A DNA stretch of 64,000 bases from Pseudoalteromonas rubra (GCF_005886805.2 NZ_CP045429.1:3132501-3196500), one strand, 5' to 3'. Numbered from the stretch's first letter, positions 10,801 through 20,509 are shown. The notes: generated by a model from the sequence alone, not told the origin. Program-made: numbers and translations.

Positions 10801-11005
10801 TACTGCGAAACCGACCACTACGATACTCGTAGCATCGCTTGCCATCTTTAACATCCCACGCCATACTGCCCGAGGTATCAAAGATCACCAGTACCCGGGA
10901 TTTTTCTGAATTCGAAATATCGTGCTTTACAAATAACTCTATGTCTTCTGCCTGTGTGCTGAATACCAGTAAACCACTCAGGACCAGTATGATTCTATAC
11001 CACAT
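7829..11005 (-). CDS. pilY1: Type IV pilus tip adhesin/assembly protein PilY1
   Basis: Large secreted protein (1058 residues) at the pilus tip, needed for pilus assembly, adhesion and, in Pseudomonas, surface sensing. After a signal peptide (cut near STQAE, residue 19) comes a von Willebrand A domain with MIDAS motif DTSGSM at 43-48, then the PilY1 beta-propeller domain with GDPLHSKPV and a calcium-loop motif of the DxDxDG type (DSDYDGYTD). Two oddities are visible: a duplicated cysteine-bracketed motif inserted in the VWA domain (residues 56-94), and a GGGS-repeat linker near residues 982-1003 before a short C-terminal tail. It overlaps pilX by one base (TAATG) and pilE by 17. Confidence 0.95.
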   Translation of the reverse strand: MWYRIILVLSGLLVFSTQAEDIELFVKHDISNSEKSRVLVIFDTSGSMAWDVKDGKRCYEYRSGRFRSINCFDSSQTSKRCYKVRNGWYRESNCGDSRLKVAQDAITKLVEDNDDFDIGLMRLYSSSGGYVLNGLGADKTTLKSKIANLPASGNTPLSETLWEAYLYLTGKKVLYGQNKSDRDRSIESNGVYISPFKPDPLAPKRCDTSTNIILMTDGDPTSDSARNTDIYNKYVSTFGSAPSRVSNNYLNSLAKVMRGTPETQVDLYPNTPQEQDFARTYTIGFGTGMSNAGKALLEKTALDGGGEYKHANTASQLSEALKATITNIREKSDSFSSPSVSTSSSDLSRSGDSIYYTMFYPETHTRWRGNLKKLKVKGSVIHGMGSSSHAINEEGTIADNVTTYWSQPGSKDGSKVGEGGVNYQLSRQTTRKIYSDYGKGTLMSFDYATALIAAGGDLSKLSTLFSVDNAGVVPNVISWARGIDVNDENSNNSRQDRRETIFGDPLHSKPVTIDYGNGDLRVIVGTNAGFLHMFKDNGETVNESWAFVPGSLLDVLKPQMDRQDDTKLYGVDGPITVYFWDKDDNGKVGSGERVWLIVGLRRGGNEYYGFDITSPDSPRLLWGGPIRGGVAPYAQLAQSWSKPQITFIKAKPDMPVMIFGAGYDTNKDNALFSNDSIGRGIYIVDIETGKPFWSLTAENGFKGKHSIASDLSTVDSDYDGYTDRIYATDTGGGVWRFDLPGTNPNDRDNPWTHFQLANLSGGTDNNKRRFFYRPVVARTYFSKVSTETVNGQTITIRRDIPYEGLLIGSGNRAKPTSTSVQDFLYMVRDENTKTRSFDNETAPAVIRSSDLLNVTSDPFYSRLNDFDRFVEKEVELGSAKGWKLKLGDGEKSMAAATVVAGVAYYTTFTPASVEVNECSITAGKGRLYVLHLNYGMQMLDQRSYQTTAEVPDTPRVHYSEHANEDGSTTIKAQLISPVVVVDGGSGGGSGGGSGGGSGGGSGSDVVDGKVTLKEPSAAAPYEKADGSTGGVQAENEVEIKMQTRLLYIYKKEEHDEKN
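7998..8062. repeat. 12-bp tandem repeat coding the GGGS linker of PilY1
   Basis: About five copies of a 12-base unit of the type agagccacctcc encode GGS followed by four GGGS units. All units are multiples of three, so copy-number change would lengthen or shorten the linker without frameshifting. Sequence differs at third positions between some copies. Confidence 0.8.
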
Positions 11006-11493
11006 TATTGATTCCCCAGGTTACCAATGACTTCCTGCGCAACGCCAATCACCACAGTCACCTGATGTCGGGATTGATCGCCATACTGAACACTGCTTTC
11101 CACTTCGGTAATGACACAGCTGAGGCCCTCGGTAAAATTAAAAACGCGTGGACATTCTAGTAATAACTGACCACTGTTGAGGTTTGCCTGCATACTCTCT
11201 AGTTCAAGCTCTTCGTCTATGTGGATGCTCCTTCGCACCATTTGACCATCGTCGTTTGTGAACTCACCATTACGTGACTGAAACACGCTTTCATTTACAC
11301 GTGCTTTCTCCTGAGAGATGATCCGCTGCACTTCGCCCATCAGTAAGGCCTCCGCGGCTTCTCGTTCCTGGGCTGCGTTTGTCACTTTAATATCTATGGT
11401 ACTGCTGCTCATTAGTGTCACGGCAACGCTCATTACTGCCACAATCAGTACCATAGAAACGATCAACACCATGCCGCGCTGTTTGTGTGCCAT
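11005..11493 (-). CDS. pilX: Type IV pilus minor pilin PilX
   Basis: About 162 residues; N-terminus HKQRGMVLIVSMVLIVAVMSVAVTLMSSS is a PilX_N-type leader and hydrophobic helix, which in this subfamily lacks the glutamate-5 seen in the other pilins. PilX is part of the priming complex at the pilus tip. Two starts are possible: ATG at 11499, or ATG at 11493 that forms TAATG with the pilW stop. I chose 11493 because the pilX-pilY1 junction uses the same one-base TAATG overlap, suggesting coupled translation. Confidence 0.85.
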   Translation of the reverse strand: MAHKQRGMVLIVSMVLIVAVMSVAVTLMSSSTIDIKVTNAAQEREAAEALLMGEVQRIISQEKARVNESVFQSRNGEFTNDDGQMVRRSIHIDEELELESMQANLNSGQLLLECPRVFNFTEGLSCVITEVESSVQYGDQSRHQVTVVIGVAQEVIGNLGNQ

Positions 11494-12470
11494 TACCATG
11501 TCGAGATCCCCATGTTGTACAGCTGGATGGTGGTCGAAAACACCGTACGCCGATAGTTATCATTAAAGGTCAGAGTACGCCTGTCCGGATCGTTACCAAG
11601 CGTATAGGTTTGACTTTTTAACTCCAGACCCGCATCGGCTTCCAATACCCGAACCAGTGCAATGATCTGCACTGTTAATATCCCACCTGAGCGTTCCCAA
11701 TCACCGGCCGTCATATCCTGAGTACTGCGATAAGTATCTACACGACTATCACCATTGGTATCTAACCCAAACAGATAGCGAATATCTTCAACCCCCTCTA
11801 TCACGGCCTCAGTCGTCATGCCACCACCCACAGTTAAACGCCGGCGCATTAAAATTGGAGTGGTAATGGTTTGGCTATTAATCCGAATAGGTTGCTCTTC
11901 GATATAATAAGCATGGTGACTGTATGGCCACAAAGTCGAGTTATTAGTTGGCCGCCCGCCATAGCTATTCCCTGCCACAAATGTGCCCTGTTCCTGTTGG
12001 GCGATAAAGTAGTAACGATTACTTTCTACGTCGTTATCGTCTGTAATTTGTCGCCCTTCAAGAAACTTAAGTTGCAATACTTCGGTGTTGTTTTTGGCAC
12101 CTGAGATGCAACTCAAAGCGGCACCACTGGTCTTTTCGGCGTAAATAGAACGAAAGTTGGTTTGCACCGCATTCGGGAAACTACCATTATTCAGACCACC
12201 AAAGCAGTCATTGCTTGGATTTGCTGGGCTCACTGAATTGGCTGTCGTCAGGCCCTTGTCATAAAATGTGCCCCAGAACCCTACCTGCTCCAAGTCACGT
12301 CGCAGTAAAGTCAGGGTTAAGCGCCCGACTTCCTGAAGTTCGCCGATGGCCATGGTATCTCGGGTGGTGACTTTCATGCTAACATAAGCAGTGATGACGC
12401 CGCCGAGCAAAAGCGCACCAATAAACATGGAGATCAGTAACTCGACTAGGGTGAAACCGGACCGTATCAT
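11493..12470 (-). CDS. pilW: Type IV pilus minor pilin PilW
   Basis: 325-residue minor pilin with leader MIRSG before FTLVELLISMFIGALLLGGVI, the typical PilW N-terminus with glutamate at mature position 5. The size and position between pilV and pilX are as in Pseudomonas. PilW helps connect PilY1 to the pilus. The start is one base after the pilV stop, so translation is almost certainly coupled. Confidence 0.9.
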   Translation of the reverse strand: MIRSGFTLVELLISMFIGALLLGGVITAYVSMKVTTRDTMAIGELQEVGRLTLTLLRRDLEQVGFWGTFYDKGLTTANSVSPANPSNDCFGGLNNGSFPNAVQTNFRSIYAEKTSGAALSCISGAKNNTEVLQLKFLEGRQITDDNDVESNRYYFIAQQEQGTFVAGNSYGGRPTNNSTLWPYSHHAYYIEEQPIRINSQTITTPILMRRRLTVGGGMTTEAVIEGVEDIRYLFGLDTNGDSRVDTYRSTQDMTAGDWERSGGILTVQIIALVRVLEADAGLELKSQTYTLGNDPDRRTLTFNDNYRRTVFSTTIQLYNMGISTW

Positions 12471-12471
12471 C

Positions 12472-13038
12472 TCAATCCCTCACCAAAATATAGCTATTAA
12501 TGCTCACTACTCGGCGATAATCATTATTATCACCACAATTGATGGCCTGATTAGTCGCATTCATTTCAAATGCCTGGCGGCCAGCCCAAGCCACACTCAC
12601 AGTTACATTGAACCCTCGGCCCTGAGAACCCGCAACTACCGCGGTGGTGATGCACACTGTTGTGTCATCGAGCGAGCCGGTATTTTCTTTAGCCTGGATT
12701 GCCATGATCCATTGCTCCAGATCCATTGCTGCAATTTCAGCATTCGAACATATGCTGCTGAAACAGCGATTATTACCGTTCACGGTTGCTGTGCTACTAA
12801 ACACTTGTTGGTACTGATTACCAAGATTGAGGGTATCGTTACTGCGGATGCGCTGCATAATATCACCAGCCAGGGCGACTGCTGCAGCGCGTTGCATCGA
12901 ATCAAAACTGGCTTGCTTCGCTTTCGCTTGCAGTGCCACAGCCCCAAGCAGACCAAAGCTCAGCACCATAAACGCGATAAGCGATTCTAAAAGAGTAAAG
13001 CCGCGATTTGTGTTAATACACACAGTGTTTGCCATCAT
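12472..13038 (-). CDS. pilV: Type IV pilus minor pilin PilV
   Basis: 188-residue prepilin with leader ending NRG before FTLLESLIAFMVLSFGLLGAVALQ, matching PilV; the QRAAAVALAGDIMQRIRSN region is also characteristic. First gene of the pilVWXY1E operon. 95 bases separate it from the response regulator gene upstream, enough for an own promoter, although I see no strong sigma-70 match there. A LytTR-like half site lies in this gap at 13105-13113. Confidence 0.9.
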   Translation of the reverse strand: MMANTVCINTNRGFTLLESLIAFMVLSFGLLGAVALQAKAKQASFDSMQRAAAVALAGDIMQRIRSNDTLNLGNQYQQVFSSTATVNGNNRCFSSICSNAEIAAMDLEQWIMAIQAKENTGSLDDTTVCITTAVVAGSQGRGFNVTVSVAWAGRQAFEMNATNQAINCGDNNDYRRVVSINSYILVRD

Positions 13039-13133
13039 TTTTCAAAGTCAGTTTGCTCCACTACATAGTATAATGAATCACTTCGTCATGAACCTGATCG
13101 TGGGCTCAACGGTCAATCAGTCGGGTTTAATGG

Positions 13134-13808
13134 TCAGAATAGCGATTTAAAGTTGGCGGCAGCACGTCGGCTCACAGTAATGGGCTCAGCAAAGCCATCC
13201 AGCCTGACTCTGTGACCACCATCAACAGATTCCAGGCTCAGCACAGCCTGTTTTTTTACCAGGGTGTTTCTGTGCACCTGCACAAAATGCCGCGGATAAG
13301 TGGCCAACAGCTTCTTTAAAGGAATGTCGATGAGCGCTTCACCGTCCTTGAAATAAATGTGTGTGTAGCGCTCGTCACTCCTGGCAACTAAAATATCAGA
13401 TACGGCGACCCAACGCGTGTCATGACCAACCTGGTATTGCAAGCGCTGCATTTGTTCACCGTAAATATGTTCCAGTAAAGCAGCCAAACGCTCTTTGTCT
13501 ATAGGCTTAACCAAATAGCCCTCAGCCAGCAAATCAAATGCCTGCAAAGCGTGTTCGGCAAAGGCTGTCACAAAAACGATTTTACAGTCTGGCATTTGCT
13601 GTCTGAGTACACCAGCAACCTCGAGCCCATCAATACCAGGCATCGCGATATCCAGAAACACCAATTCTGGCGCGGTGCGTTCGCATAACTCTATTGCCTG
13701 CGTGCCATCTGCGGCCTCCGCCACGCAATCAAAATGTTCAAACTCCGACATCAAGCGCCGTAATCGCCGTCTGGCGATCGGCTCATCATCCAAAATCAGA
13801 TAATTCAT
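13134..13808 (-). CDS. LytTR-family response regulator (AlgR-like)
   Basis: 224-residue two-domain regulator: receiver domain (1-120) with acidic pair at 7-8 and phospho-acceptor D53 in FLDIAMPG, then a LytTR DNA-binding domain (about 130-224) containing the typical VHRNTLVKK segment. It is encoded with, and overlaps by 23 bases, its partner kinase, and directly precedes pilV. In P. aeruginosa the homologous AlgR with AlgZ/FimS activates the fimU-pilVWXY1E operon, so control of the adjacent pil genes is a reasonable inference. Orthology to AlgR is not proven here. Confidence 0.88.
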   Translation of the reverse strand: MNYLILDDEPIARRRLRRLMSEFEHFDCVAEAADGTQAIELCERTAPELVFLDIAMPGIDGLEVAGVLRQQMPDCKIVFVTAFAEHALQAFDLLAEGYLVKPIDKERLAALLEHIYGEQMQRLQYQVGHDTRWVAVSDILVARSDERYTHIYFKDGEALIDIPLKKLLATYPRHFVQVHRNTLVKKQAVLSLESVDGGHRVRLDGFAEPITVSRRAAANFKSLF

Positions 13809-14829
13809 AAGCTCCGGTGTCAGGTAAAAGGATGGTTGCTACGAATTTATCATTATCTTGTGCAATCCTCAAACTAGCCCGACGTTGATAATACAGAGAA
13901 AGCCGTTTATCTATGTTTTTAGTTGCAATCCCATTGCCATTGGAATGATGGGTAGAATGAGGCAATGGATTGGTGACACGTAATGAAAACGTATCGCGAA
14001 CCTGCTCAATTTGGATAGTAATGACGCCACCCTCAACGCGTTTCTCAATGCCGTGCAACACAGCATTTTCGACCAGTGGCTGGAGCGTCAATGTCGGGAT
14101 CGGCACAGCCAATAAAGCATCGTCAATTATCCACTGTACCTGCAGCCTTTGCTCAAAGCGAAAGCGCTCCAGGCTGAGATAGTCTTTCGTTAGAGCCACT
14201 TCATCCGCAATGGTGTGCCACTTTTTTTCTGCCAGTGATACGCGCATCAGGCGTGCCAACAATAATGCTGCTTTTTCTGCGTCCTCAGCATTCTCGTGCG
14301 TCAACTCGGCAAGGGTGTTTAGAGTATTGTGCAAAAAGTGCGGCCTGATCCTGGCATGTAACGCGTCAATTTCTGCTCGAGCGGCCAATTCAAGTGCATT
14401 CACATTATCAATATAGATAGACATAAAATACAACAGGATTACCACCACAAAGCAGCAAATTGCGCTATGGCTAAACACCGGTCCCCAGTCTACAGCAACG
14501 TGAGAAGTTAAAGGGGTAAACTGGATCCCAATACTCAGCCCTATACAGACACTGATGAAAACCACAAAGACGATGCTCAGCTCAAGCACCCCATTGTGCT
14601 GTGGTTTAGACACATTTAAAACACTAATAAGTGAAATGATGGCCAAAGACAATAAGGCATTACTGTGGGTGAATAAACTCACCAAGCCCAGGGTCAGCCA
14701 GAAATCATCATAATCGGCGAGTGTATAAATAAAAGAAAGGGACTGCGAGGCGATCAGCATAGCCAACACACCTCGCTCAGATACCATGGCTTTTAACAGT
14801 CCCAGGCCAATCGCCTCTGACTTATCCAT
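13786..14829 (-). CDS. LytS/AlgZ-type sensor histidine kinase
   Basis: 347 residues with about four to five membrane helices in the N-terminal 145 residues, then a His_kinase domain with RPHFLHNTLNTL (histidine 164), an N-box PLVENAVLHGI and a glycine box NGNGIATKN. This is the LytS/YehU class, which pairs with LytTR regulators such as the next gene. No extracytoplasmic sensor domain is evident, so any signal is likely perceived within the membrane. It begins 12 bases after the ispH stop, so it is probably also transcribed from the ispH operon. Confidence 0.88.
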   Translation of the reverse strand: MDKSEAIGLGLLKAMVSERGVLAMLIASQSLSFIYTLADYDDFWLTLGLVSLFTHSNALLSLAIISLISVLNVSKPQHNGVLELSIVFVVFISVCIGLSIGIQFTPLTSHVAVDWGPVFSHSAICCFVVVILLYFMSIYIDNVNALELAARAEIDALHARIRPHFLHNTLNTLAELTHENAEDAEKAALLLARLMRVSLAEKKWHTIADEVALTKDYLSLERFRFEQRLQVQWIIDDALLAVPIPTLTLQPLVENAVLHGIEKRVEGGVITIQIEQVRDTFSLRVTNPLPHSTHHSNGNGIATKNIDKRLSLYYQRRASLRIAQDNDKFVATILLPDTGAYELSDFG

Positions 14830-14841
14830 GGTCTGGGAATA

Positions 14842-15771
14842 TTACCTAAGCTCTACAGGAACAGCGAAAACCACGTTTTCTTCCTGCCCAGGGTTTTCCA
14901 CGACGGTTTGTCCACCCAGCGCTTTAAGGCGAGCAATCACTTGCTGTACCAACACTTCAGGTGCAGATGCGCCAGCGGTAACACCAACTTTGCCAACCCC
15001 TTCAAACCAACTTGCTTCCAGACACTGATCGTCGTCAATCAAAAAGGCCCGGGTGCCCATTTTGTCTGCCAGCTCACGTAATCGATTGGAGTTGGAGCTG
15101 TTCTTCGCTCCGACCACAAGTAGCAAGTCGACCTTGTTAGCCAAATCTCTCACTGCATCCTGACGATTTTGTGTGGCATAGCAAATATCATCTTTGCGGG
15201 GACCATGGATCTGTGGAAATTTCTCACGCAGTGCTTCAATCACATCTGAGGTATCATCCACTGACAAGGTCGTCTGACTGCAGTAAAACAGGTTACTGGG
15301 ATCTTTCACCTCAAGCGTTGCAACGTCTTCTGGAGTTTCAACCAGGTAAATCCCGCCCGCCGAGTTATTGTATTGACCCATAGTGCCTTCTACTTCCGGG
15401 TGCCCATGATGACCGATGAGGATACATTCAGTGCCTTTTCGGCTTGCACGTGTGACTTCCATATGTACTTTTGTGACCAGAGGACATGTTGCATCAAATA
15501 CTTTCAGTTCACGACGTTTGGCTTCCTGTCGCACCTGCTGTGACACGCCATGCGCACTAAAGATCACAATACTGTCATCAGGCACCTGGTCCAGCTCTTC
15601 CACAAATACCGCCCCACGAGCGCGCAATCCGTCAACCACATACTTGTTGTGTACAACTTCATGACGAACATAAATCGGTTTTTCAAAGATATCGAGTGCA
15701 CGCTCAACAATACTAATAGCGCGATCAACCCCGGCACAAAAGCCACGCGGATTGGCGAGTAAGATCTCCAT
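14842..15771 (-). CDS. ispH: 4-hydroxy-3-methylbut-2-enyl diphosphate reductase IspH
   Basis: Last enzyme of the MEP isoprenoid pathway; reduces HMBPP to IPP and DMAPP using an Fe-S cluster. The three conserved cluster cysteines are visible in [11 protein letters not shown] (C12), DATCPLV (about 96) and [11 protein letters not shown] (about 197). Length 309 is standard. The ATG overlaps the fkpB stop by one base (TAATG). The lspA-fkpB-ispH order is conserved in gammaproteobacteria. Confidence 0.97.
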   Translation of the reverse strand: MEILLANPRGFCAGVDRAISIVERALDIFEKPIYVRHEVVHNKYVVDGLRARGAVFVEELDQVPDDSIVIFSAHGVSQQVRQEAKRRELKVFDATCPLVTKVHMEVTRASRKGTECILIGHHGHPEVEGTMGQYNNSAGGIYLVETPEDVATLEVKDPSNLFYCSQTTLSVDDTSDVIEALREKFPQIHGPRKDDICYATQNRQDAVRDLANKVDLLLVVGAKNSSNSNRLRELADKMGTRAFLIDDDQCLEASWFEGVGKVGVTAGASAPEVLVQQVIARLKALGGQTVVENPGQEENVVFAVPVELR

Positions 15772-16211
15772 TAGTTTTTTACCTCTAAAATATCGACTTC
15801 AAAGGTCACCTTTTGCCCGGCCAGTGGGTGGTTAAAGTCGACTGTCACTGAATCACCGGCAACTTCACGTACCAGGCCAGGAAGCTCAGTGCCATCAGGC
15901 TGAGTAAACGCAATAATACTGCCTACTTCCGCAGGCGTATCAGCACCAAACTTACTGCGGTCAACATAATAGATATTATCCGGGTTTGGCATCCCAAAGG
16001 CATCTTGTGGCTCAAGCTCGAACGATTTGCTGTCGCCCGCTTGCAGTCCTAATAAGCACTTCTCAAAGTTCTCCGTCAGGCTGCCATCGCCCATAAAGAG
16101 CTTTGCAGGCTTATCATGCACTTTCGTTGAGTCCGCTGCAGATCCGTCAGCCAGTTTTATCGAAAAATGAAATAAAACTTCAGATTGTGGGCCTATTAGC
16201 TGCTCGCTCAT
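15771..16211 (-). CDS. fkpB: FKBP-type peptidyl-prolyl isomerase FkpB (SlpA)
   Basis: 146-residue SlyD/SlpA-type FKBP with prolyl isomerase and chaperone activity in the cytoplasm. Motifs [19 protein letters not shown] and FNHPLAGQ are typical; the insert-in-flap domain lies between. There is no histidine-rich SlyD tail, which supports FkpB. It overlaps lspA by four bases (ATGA) and ispH by one. Confidence 0.93.
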   Translation of the reverse strand: MSEQLIGPQSEVLFHFSIKLADGSAADSTKVHDKPAKLFMGDGSLTENFEKCLLGLQAGDSKSFELEPQDAFGMPNPDNIYYVDRSKFGADTPAEVGSIIAFTQPDGTELPGLVREVAGDSVTVDFNHPLAGQKVTFEVDILEVKN

Positions 16212-16714
16212 GCCTTTTTCTCCTGCGTATCCGCGTTGTCACCAAAAATGGCGTCAAATAACAATAAACCAGCACCGCCAACAATGGCCATATCTGCCAC
16301 ATTAAATGCCGGGTAATGCCAGTCTTGATAATAAAAGTGTAAAAAGTCAACCACATAGCCTAAAGTAACCCGGTCATACAGGTTACCTAAAGCACCAGAC
16401 AAAACGAGCGCGTATGCACTACACAATAACCAGTTATTGGCAGGTAACTTCTTCAACCAATACACGAGCAAGCCACTGATGGCCACGGCAATTGCACTCA
16501 AGAACCAACGTTGCCAACCGCCCGCCTCACTTAAAAAGCTGAACGCTGCGCCATAGTTGTGCATATAGGTAAAATTAAAAAATGGCAGCAACTCAATAGA
16601 CTCATAGAGTCGCATATTTTCGACTACCAGTGCTTTCGTGCCGAAGTCTACTGCAAAAAGCAGTAGACTCAGCCACAACCACACCAGACCACTACGCTCG
16701 GTCGATTTGGTCAT
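16208..16714 (-). CDS. lspA: Lipoprotein signal peptidase LspA
   Basis: Inner membrane aspartyl protease that cuts the signal peptide from diacylglyceryl-modified prolipoproteins, such as BamD and the other lipoproteins seen here. Four membrane helices are evident in 168 residues, with the conserved GNLYDR, VVDF (D123) and NVAD (D141) motifs; the last two aspartates are the expected catalytic pair. It lies 14 bases after ileS and overlaps fkpB. Confidence 0.96.
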   Translation of the reverse strand: MTKSTERSGLVWLWLSLLLFAVDFGTKALVVENMRLYESIELLPFFNFTYMHNYGAAFSFLSEAGGWQRWFLSAIAVAISGLLVYWLKKLPANNWLLCSAYALVLSGALGNLYDRVTLGYVVDFLHFYYQDWHYPAFNVADMAIVGGAGLLLFDAIFGDNADTQEKKA

Positions 16715-16728
16715 GTAATACTCCTAGG

Positions 16729-19557
16729 TTAAGCAAACTGACGCTGTTCACCAGCGCCGTCAACATTGGTCACACAACGGCCACACAACTCAGGATGCGC
16801 ATCGTGCTGACCTACATCCTCACAATGGTGCCAACAACGGTCACACTTAGGTGCCTGTGTTGCCGTCACTGAGATAAACAAACCGTCAATCTCCGTTGAA
16901 ACTGCGCCTTCTGGCTTAGCATTCACCACTTCCACCTGAGCTTTAGACGTTAGCAACACAAATCGCAATTCGTCTTGCAGGGTTTGCAGTTTCTCAGCCA
17001 GGTCACCCCCAGTGTAAAGTGTTACTTCCGCCTGTAAGGTCGCGCCGATGATCTCTTCTTTACGCGCACTTTCCAGCACCTTGTTCACTTCATCGCGAAC
17101 GGCCAATAGCTCTTGCCAGAAATCATTACTCAGTTGACCTTCGCTCACCTGTGTCAGGCCATCGTACCAGACATCAGTAAAGACAAACTCGCCACGCTCA
17201 CCTGGCAATACTTCCCAGATTTCCTGAGCAGTAAAGCTCATGATAGGCGCCATCCAGCGTGTCATGGCTTCCGCAATATGATATAGCGCACTTTGACAAG
17301 AACGACGCGCATGGCTGTCACTCTTAGCGGTGTACTGACGGTCTTTAATCACGTCAAGATAGAAAGAACCGAGTTCTCCGGTACAGAAATTCATGAGTTT
17401 CTGTGTTACAACCAGCATTTGATAGTTATCGTACGCCTCTACTATCTCCTGCTGTAATTGCGCTGCACGGCTAACAATCCAGCGGTCCAGCTCAATCATA
17501 TCTTCAACAGCCACCAAGTCCGTTGCAGGGTTAAAACCGCTCAGGTTCGACAGCAGGTAACGACTGGTGTTACGGATACGACGATAACGGTCTGCGGCAC
17601 GCTTGAAAATCTGATCTGAAACTGTCATTTCAGCCGTGTAATCAGTTGAAGCGACCCACAGACGAAGAATATCTGCACCCAGCTTATTCATGATGTCCTG
17701 AGGTGAAATCACGTTACCCAGCGACTTTGACATTTTGTGGCCTTTCTCGTCCACAGTGAAGCCATGTGTCAGAACCTGACGGTAAGGTGCATGGCCGTTG
17801 ATGGCCACGGAAGTCATCATCGACGACATGAACCAACCACGGTGCTGATCCGATCCTTCCAGATAAAGATCAGCTGGACCACTCAGCTCTTCGCGCGCAT
17901 CTACAACACAGGCATGAGTTACGCCTGAATCGAACCACACGTCCAGCGTATCCTGTACTTTGACATACTGTTGCGCATCAGCCTCGTTAAGCAAAGTTGC
18001 AGGCTCAAGGTCATACCAGGCTTGAATGCCTTTTTGTTCAACCAGCTTAGCGACTTCTTCAATCAAGGTCTCGGTGTGCGGGTGCAGTGCACCTGTATCT
18101 TTGTCAACAAACAAAGCGATTGGTACACCCCAAGTACGCTGACGAGAGATACACCAGTCCGGGCGTCCTTCAACCATGTTTGCAATACGGTTTTCACCCC
18201 ACTCAGGGATCCACTGAGTTTTGCTAATTTCTGCCATAGAATCCTGGCGCAAGTTCGCCTGATCCATGCTAACGAACCATTGTGGTGTCGCACGGAAGAT
18301 AATCGGCGTTTTGTGACGCCAGCAGTGTGGGTAACTGTGAGTCATAGCATGATGATGAACCAAAGCACCTTTTTCTTTTAAATGCTCAATAATGGCATCA
18401 TTTGCTTTAAACACATGCTGACCGGCGAACACTGGCGTATCTGGCAGGAATACACCATTTGCCCCCACCGGATTTGCCACTTCCAGATCATAAGCCTGAC
18501 CTGCTGCAAAATCCTCTGGGCCATGGCCAGGTGCGGTGTGAACAATACCAGTACCTGAATCAGTTGTTACGTGCTCACCCAGGATGACTGGTACGTCAAA
18601 GTCATAGAAAGGATGCGCAACACGCAGGTTTTCAAGCACCGCGCCTTTGGCATAGCCCAGCACGTGATAACGATTAAACCCAAACCGGTCCATCGCATCT
18701 TTAACTAGCTCTGAGCCCAAAACCATACGTTGCTCTTGGCCTTCATCTTCGATTTGTACCAACGCGTACTCAAGTCCACCATGAACAGCCACTGCGCGGT
18801 TGGCAGGCAGGGTCCAAGGAGTCGTTGTCCAGATCACAGTGCTGACAGCACCGCTACCCTGATGTTCGTCATCCAATGCAAAGGCGCTTACTAACGCCTG
18901 TTCATCGACAAAATCGAACTTAACATCAATCGCAGGAGATTGTTTGTCCTGATACTCTACTTCCGCTTCCGCCAAAGCCGAGCCACAGTCTGTACACCAA
19001 TGAACAGGCTTAGCCCCTTTGTGCAGATGACCATTTTTAATGATGCGACCTAACACACGTAGTGCATTAGCTTCGAAATCAAAGTTCATTGTCAGGTAAG
19101 GGCGATCCCAGTCACCCAAAACGCCCAGACGTTTAAAGTCTGTCTTTTGTCCGTCTACTTGTTTACGCGCGTAGTCACGACACTTTTCACGAAACTCAGC
19201 AACAGATACTTTTTTACCTGGCTTACCAACTTTTTTCTCAACTTGTAGCTCAATCGGTAGCCCGTGACAGTCCCAGCCCGGCACGTATGGTGCGTCGAAG
19301 TCGGAAAGTGTCTTTGACTTAATAATAATATCTTTAAGAATTTTATTTACAGAGTGACCTAAGTGAATATTACCATTGGCGTAAGGAGGGCCATCATGCA
19401 AAATAAATGGCTTTTTGCCTTTTTTGGCATTGCGGATCTGACCATACAGGTCTTGCTCGTACCATTTTTTAAGCATTTTGGGCTCGCGTTGTGCCAAATT
19501 GCCACGCATTGGAAACTCAGTTTCCGGTAGATTTAACGTATGCTTGTAGTCGCTCAT
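16729..19557 (-). CDS. ileS: Isoleucyl-tRNA synthetase
   Basis: Class I synthetase of 942 residues charging tRNA-Ile. The HIGH motif appears as HLGH in [12 protein letters not shown] (about residue 58) and KMSKS in [11 protein letters not shown] (about 605). The C-terminal zinc finger CDRCWHHC...CGRC is present, typical of the bacterial type. The editing CP1 domain lies between, with [11 protein letters not shown]. Position between ribF and lspA is the conserved gammaproteobacterial order. Confidence 0.98.
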   Translation of the reverse strand: MSDYKHTLNLPETEFPMRGNLAQREPKMLKKWYEQDLYGQIRNAKKGKKPFILHDGPPYANGNIHLGHSVNKILKDIIIKSKTLSDFDAPYVPGWDCHGLPIELQVEKKVGKPGKKVSVAEFREKCRDYARKQVDGQKTDFKRLGVLGDWDRPYLTMNFDFEANALRVLGRIIKNGHLHKGAKPVHWCTDCGSALAEAEVEYQDKQSPAIDVKFDFVDEQALVSAFALDDEHQGSGAVSTVIWTTTPWTLPANRAVAVHGGLEYALVQIEDEGQEQRMVLGSELVKDAMDRFGFNRYHVLGYAKGAVLENLRVAHPFYDFDVPVILGEHVTTDSGTGIVHTAPGHGPEDFAAGQAYDLEVANPVGANGVFLPDTPVFAGQHVFKANDAIIEHLKEKGALVHHHAMTHSYPHCWRHKTPIIFRATPQWFVSMDQANLRQDSMAEISKTQWIPEWGENRIANMVEGRPDWCISRQRTWGVPIALFVDKDTGALHPHTETLIEEVAKLVEQKGIQAWYDLEPATLLNEADAQQYVKVQDTLDVWFDSGVTHACVVDAREELSGPADLYLEGSDQHRGWFMSSMMTSVAINGHAPYRQVLTHGFTVDEKGHKMSKSLGNVISPQDIMNKLGADILRLWVASTDYTAEMTVSDQIFKRAADRYRRIRNTSRYLLSNLSGFNPATDLVAVEDMIELDRWIVSRAAQLQQEIVEAYDNYQMLVVTQKLMNFCTGELGSFYLDVIKDRQYTAKSDSHARRSCQSALYHIAEAMTRWMAPIMSFTAQEIWEVLPGERGEFVFTDVWYDGLTQVSEGQLSNDFWQELLAVRDEVNKVLESARKEEIIGATLQAEVTLYTGGDLAEKLQTLQDELRFVLLTSKAQVEVVNAKPEGAVSTEIDGLFISVTATQAPKCDRCWHHCEDVGQHDAHPELCGRCVTNVDGAGEQRQFA

Positions 19558-19588
19558 TTACTTTACTTTCCGTATCGGCTACTTAAAA

Positions 19589-20509
19589 TTATTGAAAAAA
19601 GTGTTTTGCAGCAATGACGTCCTGAGCAATTTGCTCAGTTAACTGCTGCAATGACTCAAATTTTTGTTCATCACGGAGCTTATGGAGCAGCTCCACTTTT
19701 ATGAATTGACCATAAATTTCCTGGTCAAAGTTGAAAATATGTACCTCTAGTAAGGCTCGCTTACCATTCAAGGTGGGCTTTGTACCAACGTTGGCAACAC
19801 CACAGTAAACAATGTCATGCACCCTGACACGCACTGCAAACACGCCCTGAACAGGGCTAACCTGGCGTTTAAGCGCTACATTGGCGGTTTTAAACCCCAA
19901 CTCACGGCCTTTTTTCCAGCCATGGATCACCCGCCCTGAAATCGCATAAGTGTGGCCTAGCATTTCATGGGCCAGCCCAACATCGCCTTCAGCCAGTGCA
20001 GCACGGATCAGAGTGCTACTGACCCGGCTATTCCTTTGTCTGAAGCTCTGCGTGTCCGTCACTTTCATGTTCAACTCACGACCCAGTCGCTGCAACATCG
20101 AAAAGTCCCCGACCCGGCCTTTGCCAAAGCGGAAGTCATCACCAACGGTCAGGGCTCTGACACCCAATTTTGCGCTCAGCACTTCACGGACAAACTCTTC
20201 GGCCTGAAAGTTAGCAAATCGCGCATTAAAACTGACACAAATCACACGTTCAATACCAATGTCCGCCAATAATGCGAGCTTATCTCTCAATCGGGTCAAC
20301 CGCGCTGGCGCTTGCTGTTTGGCAAAAAACTCTTGTGGTTGTGGCTCAAACAGCATAACCGTACTTGGCAGGTTATGTACCCGAGCATCTTCCACCAGGC
20401 CTTTTAGCACTTCGGTGTGCCCCAAATGTACGCCATCAAAGTTTCCTATCGTCAACACACAGCCATAGTGGTGGGGTCGAATATTATGGATCCCTCTGAT
20501 CAATTGCAT
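19589..20509 (-). CDS. ribF: Bifunctional riboflavin kinase / FAD synthetase
   Basis: Phosphorylates riboflavin to FMN and adenylates FMN to FAD. The N-terminal half carries the nucleotidyltransferase motif GNFDGVHLGH (about 22-31); the C-terminal half is the riboflavin kinase domain with GRELGFKTANV and VANVGTKPT. Length 306 residues is near the E. coli 313. It sits 31 bases upstream of ileS and 76 bases downstream of murJ, all on one strand. Confidence 0.96.
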   Translation of the reverse strand: MQLIRGIHNIRPHHYGCVLTIGNFDGVHLGHTEVLKGLVEDARVHNLPSTVMLFEPQPQEFFAKQQAPARLTRLRDKLALLADIGIERVICVSFNARFANFQAEEFVREVLSAKLGVRALTVGDDFRFGKGRVGDFSMLQRLGRELNMKVTDTQSFRQRNSRVSSTLIRAALAEGDVGLAHEMLGHTYAISGRVIHGWKKGRELGFKTANVALKRQVSPVQGVFAVRVRVHDIVYCGVANVGTKPTLNGKRALLEVHIFNFDQEIYGQFIKVELLHKLRDEQKFESLQQLTEQIAQDVIAAKHFFQ

